Positions 18,353-26,738 of a DNA stretch of 58,165 nucleotides are shown one piece after another (positions within the stretch are counted from its first letter, which is position 1; each line of letters starts with the position of its first letter). Under the pieces are notes generated by a model. It did no database searches. It was not told the origin of the DNA and saw only the letters and a program-made list of their open reading frames with translations. Source of the stretch: Planctomycetota bacterium (GTDB lineage: Bacteria; Planctomycetota; Planctomycetia; Pirellulales; Pirellulaceae); assembly GCA_026692905.1 (NCBI GenBank), contig JAPLNL010000116.1, positions 1-58,165 on the forward strand, given 5' to 3'. The position numbers and the translations under genes are program-made.

Positions 18353-19045
18353 ATGGCCATTCACGACTTAACAAATTTTTTTGATCGCGTCGTTGTAATC
18401 ACGTTGCCAAGGAGAGCGGACCGGTGGACGCGATTTATGAAGCATTTACCAAGCGATTGGCCCTTTGAACCACCGTTGCGATTTCCTGCTATCGATGGAA
18501 CCGAAATAGACGTTCCTGATTGGTGGCGTGAAGGTGCCGGCGCGTGGGGATGTTATCAGTCTCACATGAATGTGATTCGAGATGCAATCGAAAGCCGCGC
18601 AGAATCATTGCTTGTTTTCGAAGATGATGCTGTATTCACAGAGTCGTTTGCTATGGACGTTCGCTTTTTCTTATCCGAACTTCCCAGCGATTGGATGATG
18701 CTCTTCTTGGGAGGCCAGTTGCTCGAAACAGATAAAGTTCGTCCAGCGAAATTGAGCACTTGGGTCTACCGGGCTTACAATGTGAATCGCATGCACGCTT
18801 ACGCAATTCGTTCGCTCAAATCACTAAGATCCATTTATGACTATCTGCTCAAGCCGGAAACATGGAAGAAGGGCCAGCACATTGACCACAAGCTTGGTGA
18901 ATACCAAAAAGAGAACGAAGGAATTTATGTCCCTCGCCGATGGATCGTTGGTCAGCGGGATGGCGAAAGCGATATTTGTGGTGCGAAACTAGGGTTTCGA
19001 CTCTTTCGCAATGCAGAAGAACTAAGTGCGACTGAAGGACGCTAG
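18353..19045 (+). CDS. Glycosyltransferase family 25-like protein
   Basis: The 230-residue protein opens with FFDRVVVITLPRRADRWTRF, then FPAIDGTEIDVPDWW, GAWGCYQSHMNVIRDAIESR and LLVFEDDAVF. That is the GT25 signature: an N-terminal VITL.RR.DR segment, a conserved G...CY.SH and an EDD acidic motif that holds the sugar-nucleotide metal. GT25 enzymes add galactose or other hexoses to LPS or to protein hydroxyl groups. It lies between two giant secreted proteins, divergent from the Rhs gene (160 bases between starts) and converging on the second (41 bases between stops). Modification of these proteins, for instance at the Pro-rich linker, is a tempting but unproven idea. Confidence 0.75.
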   Translation: MAIHDLTNFFDRVVVITLPRRADRWTRFMKHLPSDWPFEPPLRFPAIDGTEIDVPDWWREGAGAWGCYQSHMNVIRDAIESRAESLLVFEDDAVFTESFAMDVRFFLSELPSDWMMLFLGGQLLETDKVRPAKLSTWVYRAYNVNRMHAYAIRSLKSLRSIYDYLLKPETWKKGQHIDHKLGEYQKENEGIYVPRRWIVGQRDGESDICGAKLGFRLFRNAEELSATEGR

Positions 19046-19086
19046 CCCGACACCACCCAATTATCCATGGGTTGAAAAAGACCGAA

Positions 19087-22000
19087 TCATTCGTAATTTT
19101 GGAAATACTGGTCTCGCAACTCGTAATCCATTCCGGTCGACCATGCCCGCTTTTTCTTTGAGTTTTCATCCAAACCGAGAGGAGACCAAAACAGCCCTCG
19201 ACTTACCCCCGTCCGACTCGATTTTTCGCCTTCTCCACTACCTTTTGAATTGATGTGATTGATCAGAACCAACGCATCAAGAGGAGACAAGGAACCATCG
19301 CCATCCGCGTCGAGGTACGCGAAATTGGGCAACTGCGAGCTACTGGTTGGTGCATTGAGCGACCGTGGCATGTTGCTGTTTAACGCGTTGACGACCTGAA
19401 GAACGTCCAATGGAGAAGTGGAATCGTCGCGATCAACGTCGGTGCTTACTAAAGGATTCTTGTAAGGCCTCGTGTTTTCGACCATGACCTTTGTTAAACC
19501 TTGCGACAAAACATGAACAAAGGTCGATCCCGCAAAGCTCGGTTCCGAGACTTTCCAGTTGCTATCCAGAGCAAAAATGTCGTTTTCGTCATGCCTGATT
19601 CGTAGCGTACCGTTCCTTGTCGAAGCTTGGTTCACTGCAGACAAATCGAGTTGAAGCCTGTTTGCCCCCGTTCCCGTTACGTCAATCGACTCGATGCTCT
19701 TGATATGCGTCTGATTTGCACCTGAGAAGTCCAACGTGCTACCGCTGTTTACGATTCGGATCGCATCCGTTCCCAATCCGCCATCAAATTGAAGAATCGT
19801 TCCAAATGCAACCGCCGGTATTGGCGAGAGATTAAATACGTCATCCCCAGCACTTCCCTGGAGACGCAACGTCAATCCGGCCAGCGGAGCTCTGAAAAGT
19901 TCTATTCCACTATTTCGCACGACAAGGTCCAAGCTGTCTGCGACAACATCGATTGAACTGGCAAACGGCAGCGACAGGGAAGCTTCTGCGCCGATTTGGC
20001 TACTCAAGATCGGGAGCATATAGTCTTCGACTTCGCCATCCGAGGCCGCTCCGGTTGGAGCCTGACCACCGCTCGAACTAAGTCGAAATCTTGCGAAAGT
20101 GTTGCCCGATTTTGCTCCAGCTGGAATTGCAAAGTTGAGGAGATTCAAGCCGCTTGCCACCGTTAAGCTGCTAAAGATTTGTTCACTCGCATCGGCCCAA
20201 TCTCCATCTTGATTAAAGTCGATCCAACCGTCTAGCTTCGCAGCGGCACTCGCATTGACGGAAAGACTGGCGGTCGTCACGGAGTTCAAACTCGCCACCA
20301 GACTTGCGACTATTTTCACTCCGTCCTCGTCAGCAATACCACTTCCGTCATCACCGCCAGAAGTTAGCCCTGCCTGGGAGTTCGGTGCTCCATCAAATTC
20401 AGCGTCCAGATTGGCTCCCAATCGCAAACCCGTCACGAGGTGTCTCGCTCCGTTTTGCGACAAACTGGTTGGATAATCTGAGGCGAAGCCCGACTGCGTT
20501 TTATTGGGCGCGTCACCGAAGTCCAAAGTTGGAGAATCATTGTCCAAATTGCTTAGCGCTACGTCCTCTGGGTCTATCCCCGCATAGTCCACCGACTCAT
20601 TGTTGTCAGCCACGATTTGGCCGAGAATGATGGAGTAGTTTACGTTGCCATCGGCTTCCGTATCATCGACTCCCGTGACCGTCACGGTTTGAGGGATGTC
20701 CCAATTGTCAAACGTAAACCTTAGGGAACTCACACTGACGGTACCTTCCGTTGGGTCTGAACTTGAAACAGGTATCGAAAAAGCAGAAGCATTGTTTCGG
20801 AAAAGTGGGCGGCTGAGCAGCTTAACGGTGAACGTAGACTGCCCTCCGGCTTCACTGGTGTTTTCTCCGGTTTTTGTAACGGAAACTCCGCGTGTATCAT
20901 CATCGACGTTGGTAACCGCCAACCGTTTCACTGGAGCCTTTCTATAGGCTGCATAGCTGTCAGTGGACACCTAGAATTCATTCTGAAAAACCTGGTCACC
21001 GTCGTCAAACGCGTCATCCACACCTTTGATAGAAGCCTGCTGAGGAACATTCCAATTGCTGGGGGTAAAAATGAAAAACGGCGGACTAAAAACAGCCGCA
21101 ATCGGTTTGTTAGACGGGTCGACGTTTTGCAATATAATGCCGACGCTAACCACTGGCGGTGCCGTGAGGACCACAGATACAGTATCCACCATAGTAACAC
21201 CGTCTTCGGTTACCGTGGTTGCCGTTTTGTTAACGTTGAAACCTGGCACGTCATCATCGACAATCGTGCCAACGGCAGTGGAGAATCCGGTTTCAATGAC
21301 GCCTCCCTGGATGTCGGAAAGGACCGCAACAAGCGTTTCGTTGTTCTCAACCAAATTGTCTTGCAGAATAGGGATATCGACGAACTGTGCGATCTGGCTC
21401 GTGCTGTTCAACGAAAACGTTCGCGAGACGGGAGTGAAGTCTTGATTCGCCGTTGCGTTGCCTCCAAGGATCGAGAACTGGAATGAAAGCGTTGAGCCAA
21501 CCGGTACGCGTCGGCCAAGGCTGATGTTGAATCTCAGGGATGAAGAAGCCTCGTTGACCGAAGCCCCCGAAATCCGCACTCGAATATTCGGGTCCAATTC
21601 CACAGCGCCGATATCGACAATCGCATTGCCATCATTGTCCGCGTCCACAATACGCGGAAAACCGCGTTGGTCTACCGCAGTTGCTTGGTATCCAGGGTTC
21701 CCTTTGTCAATCGCAGGGCCGTCCGCCAAGGGAAGAATGGTTGGCGTTGTTCCGCCATTCTGTTTGACGAGAGGCTTCACCCCATTGTTTTCTACAATGG
21801 TTTTCCAATCTGATATGATACGATTTCCATTGACTCCATCGGTAATTTGAGTTCCAGTACCACCTCCAAAAAGACTATAAGTTGGGTTGCCCGGAGAGAA
21901 AATCACAGGCCCCCCAATGTTGGATTCGATATTTCCAGAGCCAAGGTTTCCTGCAACAATCGAACCGAAAAGACCGCTCTGCGTAACCTGGTAAATACCT

Positions 22001-22788
22001 CCACCCTCTACCGCCGTGTTTCCAACAATCGTACAAGATTCACATGGCAGATTGGTCTCTTCAGCGGTAAAAATTCCTCCGCCAGCGATGGCTAAATTGC
22101 CCGCGATCGTGACGTTTCTAAATCTTCCGGCACCGGAACTGAATATTCCACCACCATTGCGACCGGCAATGTTATTCAGGATCGAACTTTCAATGGCCGA
22201 AAAGGATCGGAATTGGGCTCCAAAAATCCCTCCTCCATCCAGATCAGCAAAGCAATTGGAAATCACAACCGACTGTACCGTTGCCGCTCCGCTGTTGTTG
22301 TAAATCCCTCCGCCGAACCCATCGGAATTCAATAATCGAGCTCTGCCATTGGTTAGCGTCAGCCCACTTATTCGGTTCAGGCCAGACGTTAGATTCAAAA
22401 CTCGCGAATTGTTATTTGCATCAATAGTAAGCTGATCCGCCCCCGGCCCAGAAATTTCGACATCCTGATCGACCTTGAGTTCACCTGCTTGCAAGGTGAT
22501 TTTCCCGGTAACCGAGAACACAATTTTATCGGAAATGCTAAAAAAATCTGGTTGGCTACCTACCGGCGAACCATCGATGGACACATTCTGATTTGCGGCC
22601 TCGATGGCTTCCCGAAGAGAAAGGAATCCGTCGCCCACCGACTGACTTATAGGCGCATCGCTCAGAGTTGTTACAACGAACAACGCCAAAACGCGTCGAT
22701 CCTCAAGTTTTTCAGCATAAAGCCTTCGGGTTGCGCGACTTACTTTGTTGCAATTGCGTTCGCGAATTTTCAACTTCTTCGAAAACAT
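19087..22788 (-). pseudogene. Beta-helix/Calx-beta/dockerin surface protein with internal amber codon
   Basis: ATG at 22788 has AGGA upstream. The first part (605 residues) starts with a basic leader and LEPR-like motif (YAEKLEDRRVLALFVVTTL). It has a choice-of-anchor/right-handed beta-helix region (GFLSLREAIEAANQNV, GGGIYNNSGA, AIDKGNPGY, DIGAVELD) and a Calx-beta domain. It ends at TAG 20973-20971 after GDQVFQNEF. The next codon, GTG, continues the same frame for 627 codons with more Calx-like repeats, then DFGDAPNKTQ, a GEVEDYMLPI domain and a dockerin (DVDRDDSTSPLDVL, DADGDGSLSPLDAL). The two halves plainly form one 1233-codon frame split by a single amber. Either the gene is broken, the codon is read through, or the base is an assembly error. 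Confidence 0.75.
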
Positions 22789-22832
22789 GGGCGGTCCTAA
22801 TAGAAGTCTTGCCTTCCGGAACTTGAATTTTA

Positions 22833-23135
22833 TTGGCCTGCACTTTAGTTGATTGGTATCGAAATCGCAAGCAACTCTCGAACGCGTTTCTGCAATTCTT
22901 CACCTTCGATGGTGAGATCGACGTCCCTACTGGGGTTTTCGTTGTGATCGAGGAAAAGGATTTTGAATTGGGACAATTGCAACAGAATGACGGCATTTCT
23001 CGTCTCGAATTTCGACCTGTCGGGTGCCCAACATGCCAATCAATGGGCTCAATCGTGCAATGGTTTGAGCCGGACCAAAAATGCCCGAAATGCAAGACTG
23101 GTTCAGTACAGCTTCGCGGATCGTGCATATACTAG
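22833..23135 (+). CDS. Small zinc-ribbon-like protein
   Basis: From a TTG at 22833 the frame gives 100 residues with an acidic middle (TFDGEIDVPTGVFVVIEEKD) and a C-terminal GCPTCQSMGSIVQWF then KCPKCKTGSVQL. The paired CxxC motifs 17 residues apart look like a zinc ribbon. No ATG or clear ribosome-binding site is present. The reverse strand (23039-22845) also holds a plausible 64-residue frame ending ELQKRVRELLAISIPIN, so the coding strand is not certain. I favour + because of the Cys pattern and because the following genes all run that way. Confidence 0.4.
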   Translation: MACTLVDWYRNRKQLSNAFLQFFTFDGEIDVPTGVFVVIEEKDFELGQLQQNDGISRLEFRPVGCPTCQSMGSIVQWFEPDQKCPKCKTGSVQLRGSCIY

Positions 23136-23212
23136 TCTCGAACTAACGATTGCACTTTAGATTGTTTTTGCCGACGCCGCGCCGAGGAATCACTAATTCT
23201 GAGATCGGAGAG

Positions 23213-23689
23213 ATGAAGCTTGAAGACTGGCTAAAATCGTATATTACCGCAGCATTTGCTCGCGTGACTCTCGAAGACGGTGTTGACATCCACACAGCCA
23301 AGGTTCGAGATTCGTACGGTTCCGATCAAGACGAATCGCAGCGCGCTGTGTCGTGCCAACGATGCGATTGGCGGTTTGTGGATCCTCAACTCCTCCGTGA
23401 TCGAGCTTGGGTTTTAACATTCCTCGACACCAAAGGATTCCGCTTCTATCTGCCAGCAATCATGATTGACATCATTGACGACGAACGAACATCCGACTTG
23501 GCCGAGACGCTATTTTACAAATTTTCTGTTACGCATGATGGTCGCTTAATGGACCAGCGGTATGTCGATGTCTTCAATCGATCTCAGCGTGCGGCGGTTG
23601 TTCGTTTTCTAAAGTACTTGTGCCACAATCGCAATTGGCAACTCACTGGCCCCGCCGGTAAACTGCTTTATCGCCTTACTCAACGGTAA
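23213..23689 (+). CDS. DUF6714 family protein, first well-supported cassette gene
   Basis: ATG at 23213 follows GGAGAG by 1-5 bases and starts MKLEDWLKSYITAAFARVTL. The 158-residue product contains LEDGVDIHTAKVRDSYGSDQ, then DWRFVDPQLLRDRAWVLTFL and DTKGFRFYLPAIMIDII, which match DUF6714 as I remember it. The function is unknown; members are common as isolated small genes in planctomycetes and myxobacteria. No signal peptide is seen. Just upstream, at 23173-23192, lies a GCCGCGCC..GGAATCACTAAT version of the 3' end of the cassette repeat, so this gene heads the repeat-spaced array. Confidence 0.7.
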   Translation: MKLEDWLKSYITAAFARVTLEDGVDIHTAKVRDSYGSDQDESQRAVSCQRCDWRFVDPQLLRDRAWVLTFLDTKGFRFYLPAIMIDIIDDERTSDLAETLFYKFSVTHDGRLMDQRYVDVFNRSQRAAVVRFLKYLCHNRNWQLTGPAGKLLYRLTQR

Positions 23690-23695
23690 TTGGGA

Positions 23696-23729
23696 GACGC
23701 AGAACATAAGAAGGGTTAGAGTCTGCGTC
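23696..23729. other. Hairpin after the DUF6714 gene
   Basis: GACGCAGA and TCTGCGTC form a perfect 8-bp stem around 18 bases. The right arm with AAGGGTTAGAGTCTGCGTCG recurs in diverged form after 27140 (AAGGATTAGCTTCTGCGTCG), so it is shared by the 3' flanks of two array genes. No T-run follows. Confidence 0.4.
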
Positions 23730-23859
23730 GCCGTTCTATGGGCGCAAGCGGGTGGAATGCGGTCGCTTCCCCGATTTCTGTTTTGTGGATTAAGAAGTTA
23801 CCCAATCGACAGTTCTTGATTCACTAGGGCTGTCCCCCACCGCGACAACTTGTTTACCC

Positions 23860-24007
23860 CAACTCGCTCCGGTTTGACACGCCGGAGCGCCGGCTTTTGC
23901 TCGGCTCCTAGACAAACATTCAGCTCCAAGTAGGTTGCCTGCCCATTAAACCAGCCAGATCGAGTACATTGAGAATGTGTATCGGCGCCGCGCCGAAGAA
24001 TTACTAG
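23860..24007 (+). repeat. Cassette repeat, copy B (148 bp)
   Basis: It starts CAAC then a hairpin of CGCTCCGG and CCGGAGCG (23865-23889) around TTTGACACG. It has TACATT at 23965-23970, a second hairpin TCGGCG/CGCCGA (23982-23996), and ends GAATTACTAG. It stands between the DUF6714 gene and a 55-residue ORF. See copies at 24235, 24921 and 26041. Confidence 0.85.
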
Positions 24008-24041
24008 CTCTCGCGATTGGAAGGCAAATGGAGCGGTTCAG

Positions 24042-24209
24042 ATGGATTTAATAAAAGCGGATCAACGAACCAACCGAAGACGGGGCAACTCTCGGCGTAA
24101 CGCAATTGCAATCATAGCCTTTGCCACCATCATAACCGCAATTTACGTTGCCAGCGTCGGGCCAGTATTTGCAATTACCGTGTTTGCTATGGTCCTATGC
24201 AACTTCTGA
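24042..24209 (+). CDS. Small membrane protein (55 aa) in cassette array
   Basis: The frame starts ATG 35 bases after copy B and encodes a basic N-terminus (MDLIKADQRTNRRRGNSRRN) followed by one or two hydrophobic segments (AIAIIAFATIITAIYVASVG, then PVFAITVFAMVLCNF). Charge distribution suggests the N-terminus stays in the cytoplasm. GGAGCGG lies about 9 bases upstream and may serve as ribosome-binding site. I do not recognise a family. Its place between two copies of the repeat supports it as a real gene. Confidence 0.5.
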   Translation: MDLIKADQRTNRRRGNSRRNAIAIIAFATIITAIYVASVGPVFAITVFAMVLCNF

Positions 24210-24234
24210 CATTTCGAGGGGCAGACCCCGCCAC

Positions 24235-24401
24235 CAACTCGATCCGGTTTGACACGCCGGAGTGAAGGTGTTTCCTCAGCCCCCTGCCAAACGTTCTTCT
24301 CCAAGTAGCTCGCCGGCCCACTCAACCAGCCCTATCTTTTATTGTTCTTCTGTTCAACTGTGTCTTATATTGCCCTACTGGATATGCTAGATTAATTAGT
24401 T
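24235..24401 (+). repeat. Cassette repeat, copy C (3' half degenerate)
   Basis: CAACTCGATCCGG, TTTGACACG and CCGGAGTG keep the first hairpin with one mismatch and one G-T pair (24240-24264). CAACCAGCC in the middle is shared with other copies. The second hairpin is lost; AGATTAATTAGTT near 24390 may be the worn version of GAGAATTACTAGTT. Confidence 0.65.
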
Positions 24402-24440
24402 GAAACGACGTTGCTTCAGCTCTAGTTTCGTGGAACCATT

Positions 24441-24839
24441 ATGGAAGAGAAAAATCTGTCGCGAGCCTTCAGTGGAAATCCGTTGGGAGCAGCAGGCCTC
24501 ATCGTCTCAATTCTCGGATTCGCAATATCTCTTTTTGCTCTATCCTCTTGTTTCATACACCATAGCTCGAGATTCGCCGACTCGAAGCGAATAGCGAGTA
24601 AGAGGTATGAGGGAGGCGATCCGACTGTACTCACGGACAAAATCGGAATTGGAATATCCTACTTTTCGCAAGCGGTACTTTACGGCGCTAGCTTTCTAGT
24701 CGGCGGAACACTTTCGCTCGTGGGGTTCGCCCTTGGAATTGCTGGTGTTACGAGTGAGCCGAAATCAACAGCGATGGTTGCACTTGTTCTAAGTTTAGTA
24801 GGGCCTTTACTACTGTTGTTTTGTTTGGTCTTTTTTTAA
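24441..24839 (+). CDS. Small multi-pass membrane protein in cassette array
   Basis: The 132-residue protein begins MEEKNLSRAFSGNPLGAAGL and shows about four hydrophobic segments: LIVSILGFAISLFALSSCF, a segment around YFSQAVLYGASFLVGGTLSL, GFALGIAGV, and MVALVLSLVGPLLLLFCLVF at the C-terminus. The pattern of paired segments around Gly-rich turns recalls small DUF4190-like membrane proteins, but the match is loose. It lies between copies C and D of the repeat. Function is unknown. Confidence 0.65.
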   Translation: MEEKNLSRAFSGNPLGAAGLIVSILGFAISLFALSSCFIHHSSRFADSKRIASKRYEGGDPTVLTDKIGIGISYFSQAVLYGASFLVGGTLSLVGFALGIAGVTSEPKSTAMVALVLSLVGPLLLLFCLVFF

Positions 24840-24920
24840 GTTGTCCTCCAAAATCCATCGACGCCCCACACAGGAGGCATTGGGGTGGCCAACTCTTTGG
24901 CGAGGTGGGAAGCCATCGTC

Positions 24921-25070
24921 CAACTCGCTCCGGTTTGACACGCCGGAGCGTCGACATCCGGATGATCCAGCCAGGTCTTCCCTAACAGGAATACCGATAG
25001 CCCATCTGACCAGCCAATTGGGCTACAATCGAACTCTAGTTTACAGGCGCCTGCGTCTGAGAATTACTAG
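24921..25070 (+). repeat. Cassette repeat, copy D (150 bp)
   Basis: CGCTCCGG/CCGGAGCG hairpin at 24926-24950 with the same TTTGACACG loop; TACAAT at 25024-25029; second hairpin CAGGCGC/GCGTCTG at 25044-25059; ends GAATTACTAG. The edges GTCCAAC (24918-24924) and GTTACGC (25070-25076) resemble integron core sites, the first exactly and the second with one mismatch. Confidence 0.85.
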
Positions 25071-25088
25071 TTACGCAATAAGAGCAGT

Positions 25089-25496
25089 ATGCTACGGATC
25101 GGTAGAAGTAAGATGACGCTAATGTCTTTCGGAAGAGCGATGCCCATTCACATAGACATGCTTTCGCTCGTTGGCTACGAATCAGAAGATCGCGACATGG
25201 TGCCAGCAAAAAACTTAAATGCCCAAAAAAGAGCAATGATGTCAGGGCTTCACTCCTTACGACGGACTACAAACGTGGACTTTGGGTTCGATGCTGCGGC
25301 ATGGCGAGACTTTCTAATCGAATCCGGGAACGAGTTTGGATATACTCACCCATTTGCGTACAGGGCGGTAGACAAAGCGGTCCAAAATGCACTCGAAAAT
25401 CCAGATGTGCAGAATGCTCTGGCAATACTCGAAGTAGGTCGAAACGCCGCGTCTGAGAATCACAAGTTAGGCGACCACACCTTATCACTCTACTAG
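25089..25496 (+). CDS. Hypothetical protein running into a worn repeat
   Basis: Two starts are possible, ATG at 25089 and ATG at 25113 (MTLMSFGRAMPIHIDMLSLV). The body has GYESEDRDMVPAKNLNAQKR, then VDFGFDAAAWRDFLIESGNE and FGYTHPFAYRAVDKAVQNAL. I do not recognise a family. The last ~25 residues (VGRNAASENHKLGD...) are encoded by the shortened repeat copy E, so the original C-terminus was probably replaced when the cassette boundary decayed. The reading frame up to about 25435 is likely genuine. Confidence 0.55.
   Translation: MLRIGRSKMTLMSFGRAMPIHIDMLSLVGYESEDRDMVPAKNLNAQKRAMMSGLHSLRRTTNVDFGFDAAAWRDFLIESGNEFGYTHPFAYRAVDKAVQNALENPDVQNALAILEVGRNAASENHKLGDHTLSLY
25441..25475 (+). repeat. Cassette repeat, short copy E
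   Basis: Only the 3' part is left: ACGCCGCGT then CTGAGAATCACAAG and GTTAGGC. The final GTTAGGC fits the integron GTTRRRY core exactly. It separates the gene at 25089 from that at 25511. Confidence 0.55.
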
Positions 25497-25510
25497 AACT
25501 CGCAGGTACG

Positions 25511-25879
25511 TTGCCAAATGGGCTGCACGATTCTGAGGTAAGCGAGCTCGTTGTTTCGTATGCTGATCGTACGATTCGAATGTCGATCAACGTCTGGGTC
25601 GGTGATATGGATAACGAGGAATTGCGTGAATCGTATCGGCAGGGCGTCATTATGATTAATGACTTCGTGTACTGCGTGCTGGATCGGCCTGACGTAAATT
25701 ATCCATACGAATCGGCTCGCGTACTAACGATTGACGTCGCCCAACCCGACGAGTCAGTGGCACTAAAAGGCAATGGCGAAGCATGTCGGCTGTGGGTATC
25801 AGAATGGAACGGCTTCATACACATCCGTGCTGGTGATGCTACGCTGAAATGGCTCGGCCCGGCTGTCGTCAGAAGATGA
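25511..25879 (+). CDS. Hypothetical small protein, start codon unclear
   Basis: The frame reads LPNGLHDSEVSELVVSYADR, then MSINVWVGDMDNEELRESYR, YPYESARVLTIDVA and LWVSEWNGFIHIRAGDATLK. The phrase L-P-x-G-L-H-D-S-E followed by a WVGDMD strand is familiar to me from small uncharacterised bacterial proteins. The only usual start is TTG at 25511, which would remove the in-frame LITLLELAGT that also looks native. The true 5' end may have been lost with the boundary of repeat E, or translation may begin at a rare codon. Confidence 0.6.
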   Translation: MPNGLHDSEVSELVVSYADRTIRMSINVWVGDMDNEELRESYRQGVIMINDFVYCVLDRPDVNYPYESARVLTIDVAQPDESVALKGNGEACRLWVSEWNGFIHIRAGDATLKWLGPAVVRR

Positions 25880-26040
25880 AGTTAGTTTTTGGCATACTGG
25901 TTTCCCAATCAAATCCCATTTTTCATAAGGGGACCACGGGCTAGACTGCGGCCACTTGCTCAGTGTCGGTTTTGCGGCCCAAGCGGCATTTCTTGAGTCG
26001 CTTGGGATGCCCCCTCCGAGATATCTTGGCTGCTTTGCCT
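25880..26040 (+). other. Spacer between cassette gene and copy F
   Basis: This 3' flank holds no frame of note. It contains AAGCGGCATTTCTTGAGTCGCTTGG, a weak dyad, and no T-run. It separates the gene at 25511 from repeat F. Confidence 0.3.
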
Positions 26041-26189
26041 CAACTCGCTCCGGTTTGACACGCCGGTGCGTCGGTTTTTGCTCGGCTACCAGCCAAAACT
26101 TCACGCCAAATAGCTCGGCAGACCGTCCAACTCGCCAGATGGGTTACATTACGAATGTGTTTACCGGCACTTCGCCGGAGAATTACTAG
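26041..26189 (+). repeat. Cassette repeat, copy F (149 bp)
   Basis: CGCTCCGG/CCGGTGCG hairpin (26046-26070) with TTTGACACG loop; TACATT at 26145-26150; second hairpin CCGGC/GCCGG (26164-26178); ends GAATTACTAG. The second hairpin differs in sequence from that in B and D but keeps its pairing and its position. Confidence 0.85.
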
Positions 26190-26218
26190 TCACGCCTTCT
26201 CCACTTCAAGGTCTACAA

Positions 26219-26581
26219 TTGGCTAATCTATTCGAATCTTCTACACCCACAGGCCCGGATGGCGACGCTGTACGACACAATCGCATCGCGACCGCGAGAC
26301 GGCGCGTTCAGCTCGCGATTCTTTTATACTTATGCATCCTGCCATTGAATATCTTATTCACGAACTATGGTGAACTCGTCCCATTCGATGGCCTGCCGCT
26401 AGTGATTATTGTCTTTTTGATTTTTGGATTTGCCGCGATCTCTGTCTACGCACTTTCGAGTCGATTACAAACAAAGCCTACTGCGATACTCATGACCGTA
26501 GCCGCACTCATTCCGTTGCTTGGTTTCGCCATACTCTTGTACACCGCTACTCTGAAGACCGACGAAAGTAAACAAGCTTGA
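26219..26581 (+). CDS. Small membrane protein in cassette array
   Basis: A TTG start 30 bases after copy F gives a 120-residue protein (MANLFESSTPTGPDGDAVRH). Three hydrophobic segments follow a basic stretch: LAILLYLCILPLNILF, LPLVIIVFLIFGFAAISVYA and ILMTVAALIPLLGFAILLY. No known family comes to mind. It has the same design as the other array membrane proteins: short, basic near the first segment and with no catalytic motif. Confidence 0.6.
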   Translation: MANLFESSTPTGPDGDAVRHNRIATARRRVQLAILLYLCILPLNILFTNYGELVPFDGLPLVIIVFLIFGFAAISVYALSSRLQTKPTAILMTVAALIPLLGFAILLYTATLKTDESKQA

Positions 26582-26738
26582 CGCAACCCGCAGACGTCGC
26601 CATAATTGCGGAACGAAGTGTTGCAGCCAATCCCTCGATCAGTCGTTTTGACTTGCGTTGAGTCAACTGCTCGTGCTCGGTGCTGCCGGTCGTTACGGCC
26701 AATGTTGGAACCTTTCCGAATCAGTCCGGACAAAGCGA

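Noticed and set aside
7185-20973. General recoding of TAG as a sense codon
   Set aside because: Several intact genes in the window (nitrilase, GT25, DUF1080, FG-GAP) stop at TAG exactly where their families end.
22845-23039. Reverse 64-codon ORF opposite the zinc-ribbon frame
   Set aside because: Plausible codon use, but it lacks an ATG and the opposite strand shows a paired CxxC motif; recorded as an alternative.
23860-26189. CRISPR array in the repeat region
   Set aside because: Repeats are ~150 bp, separated by genes and not by uniform spacers, and no cas genes are present.
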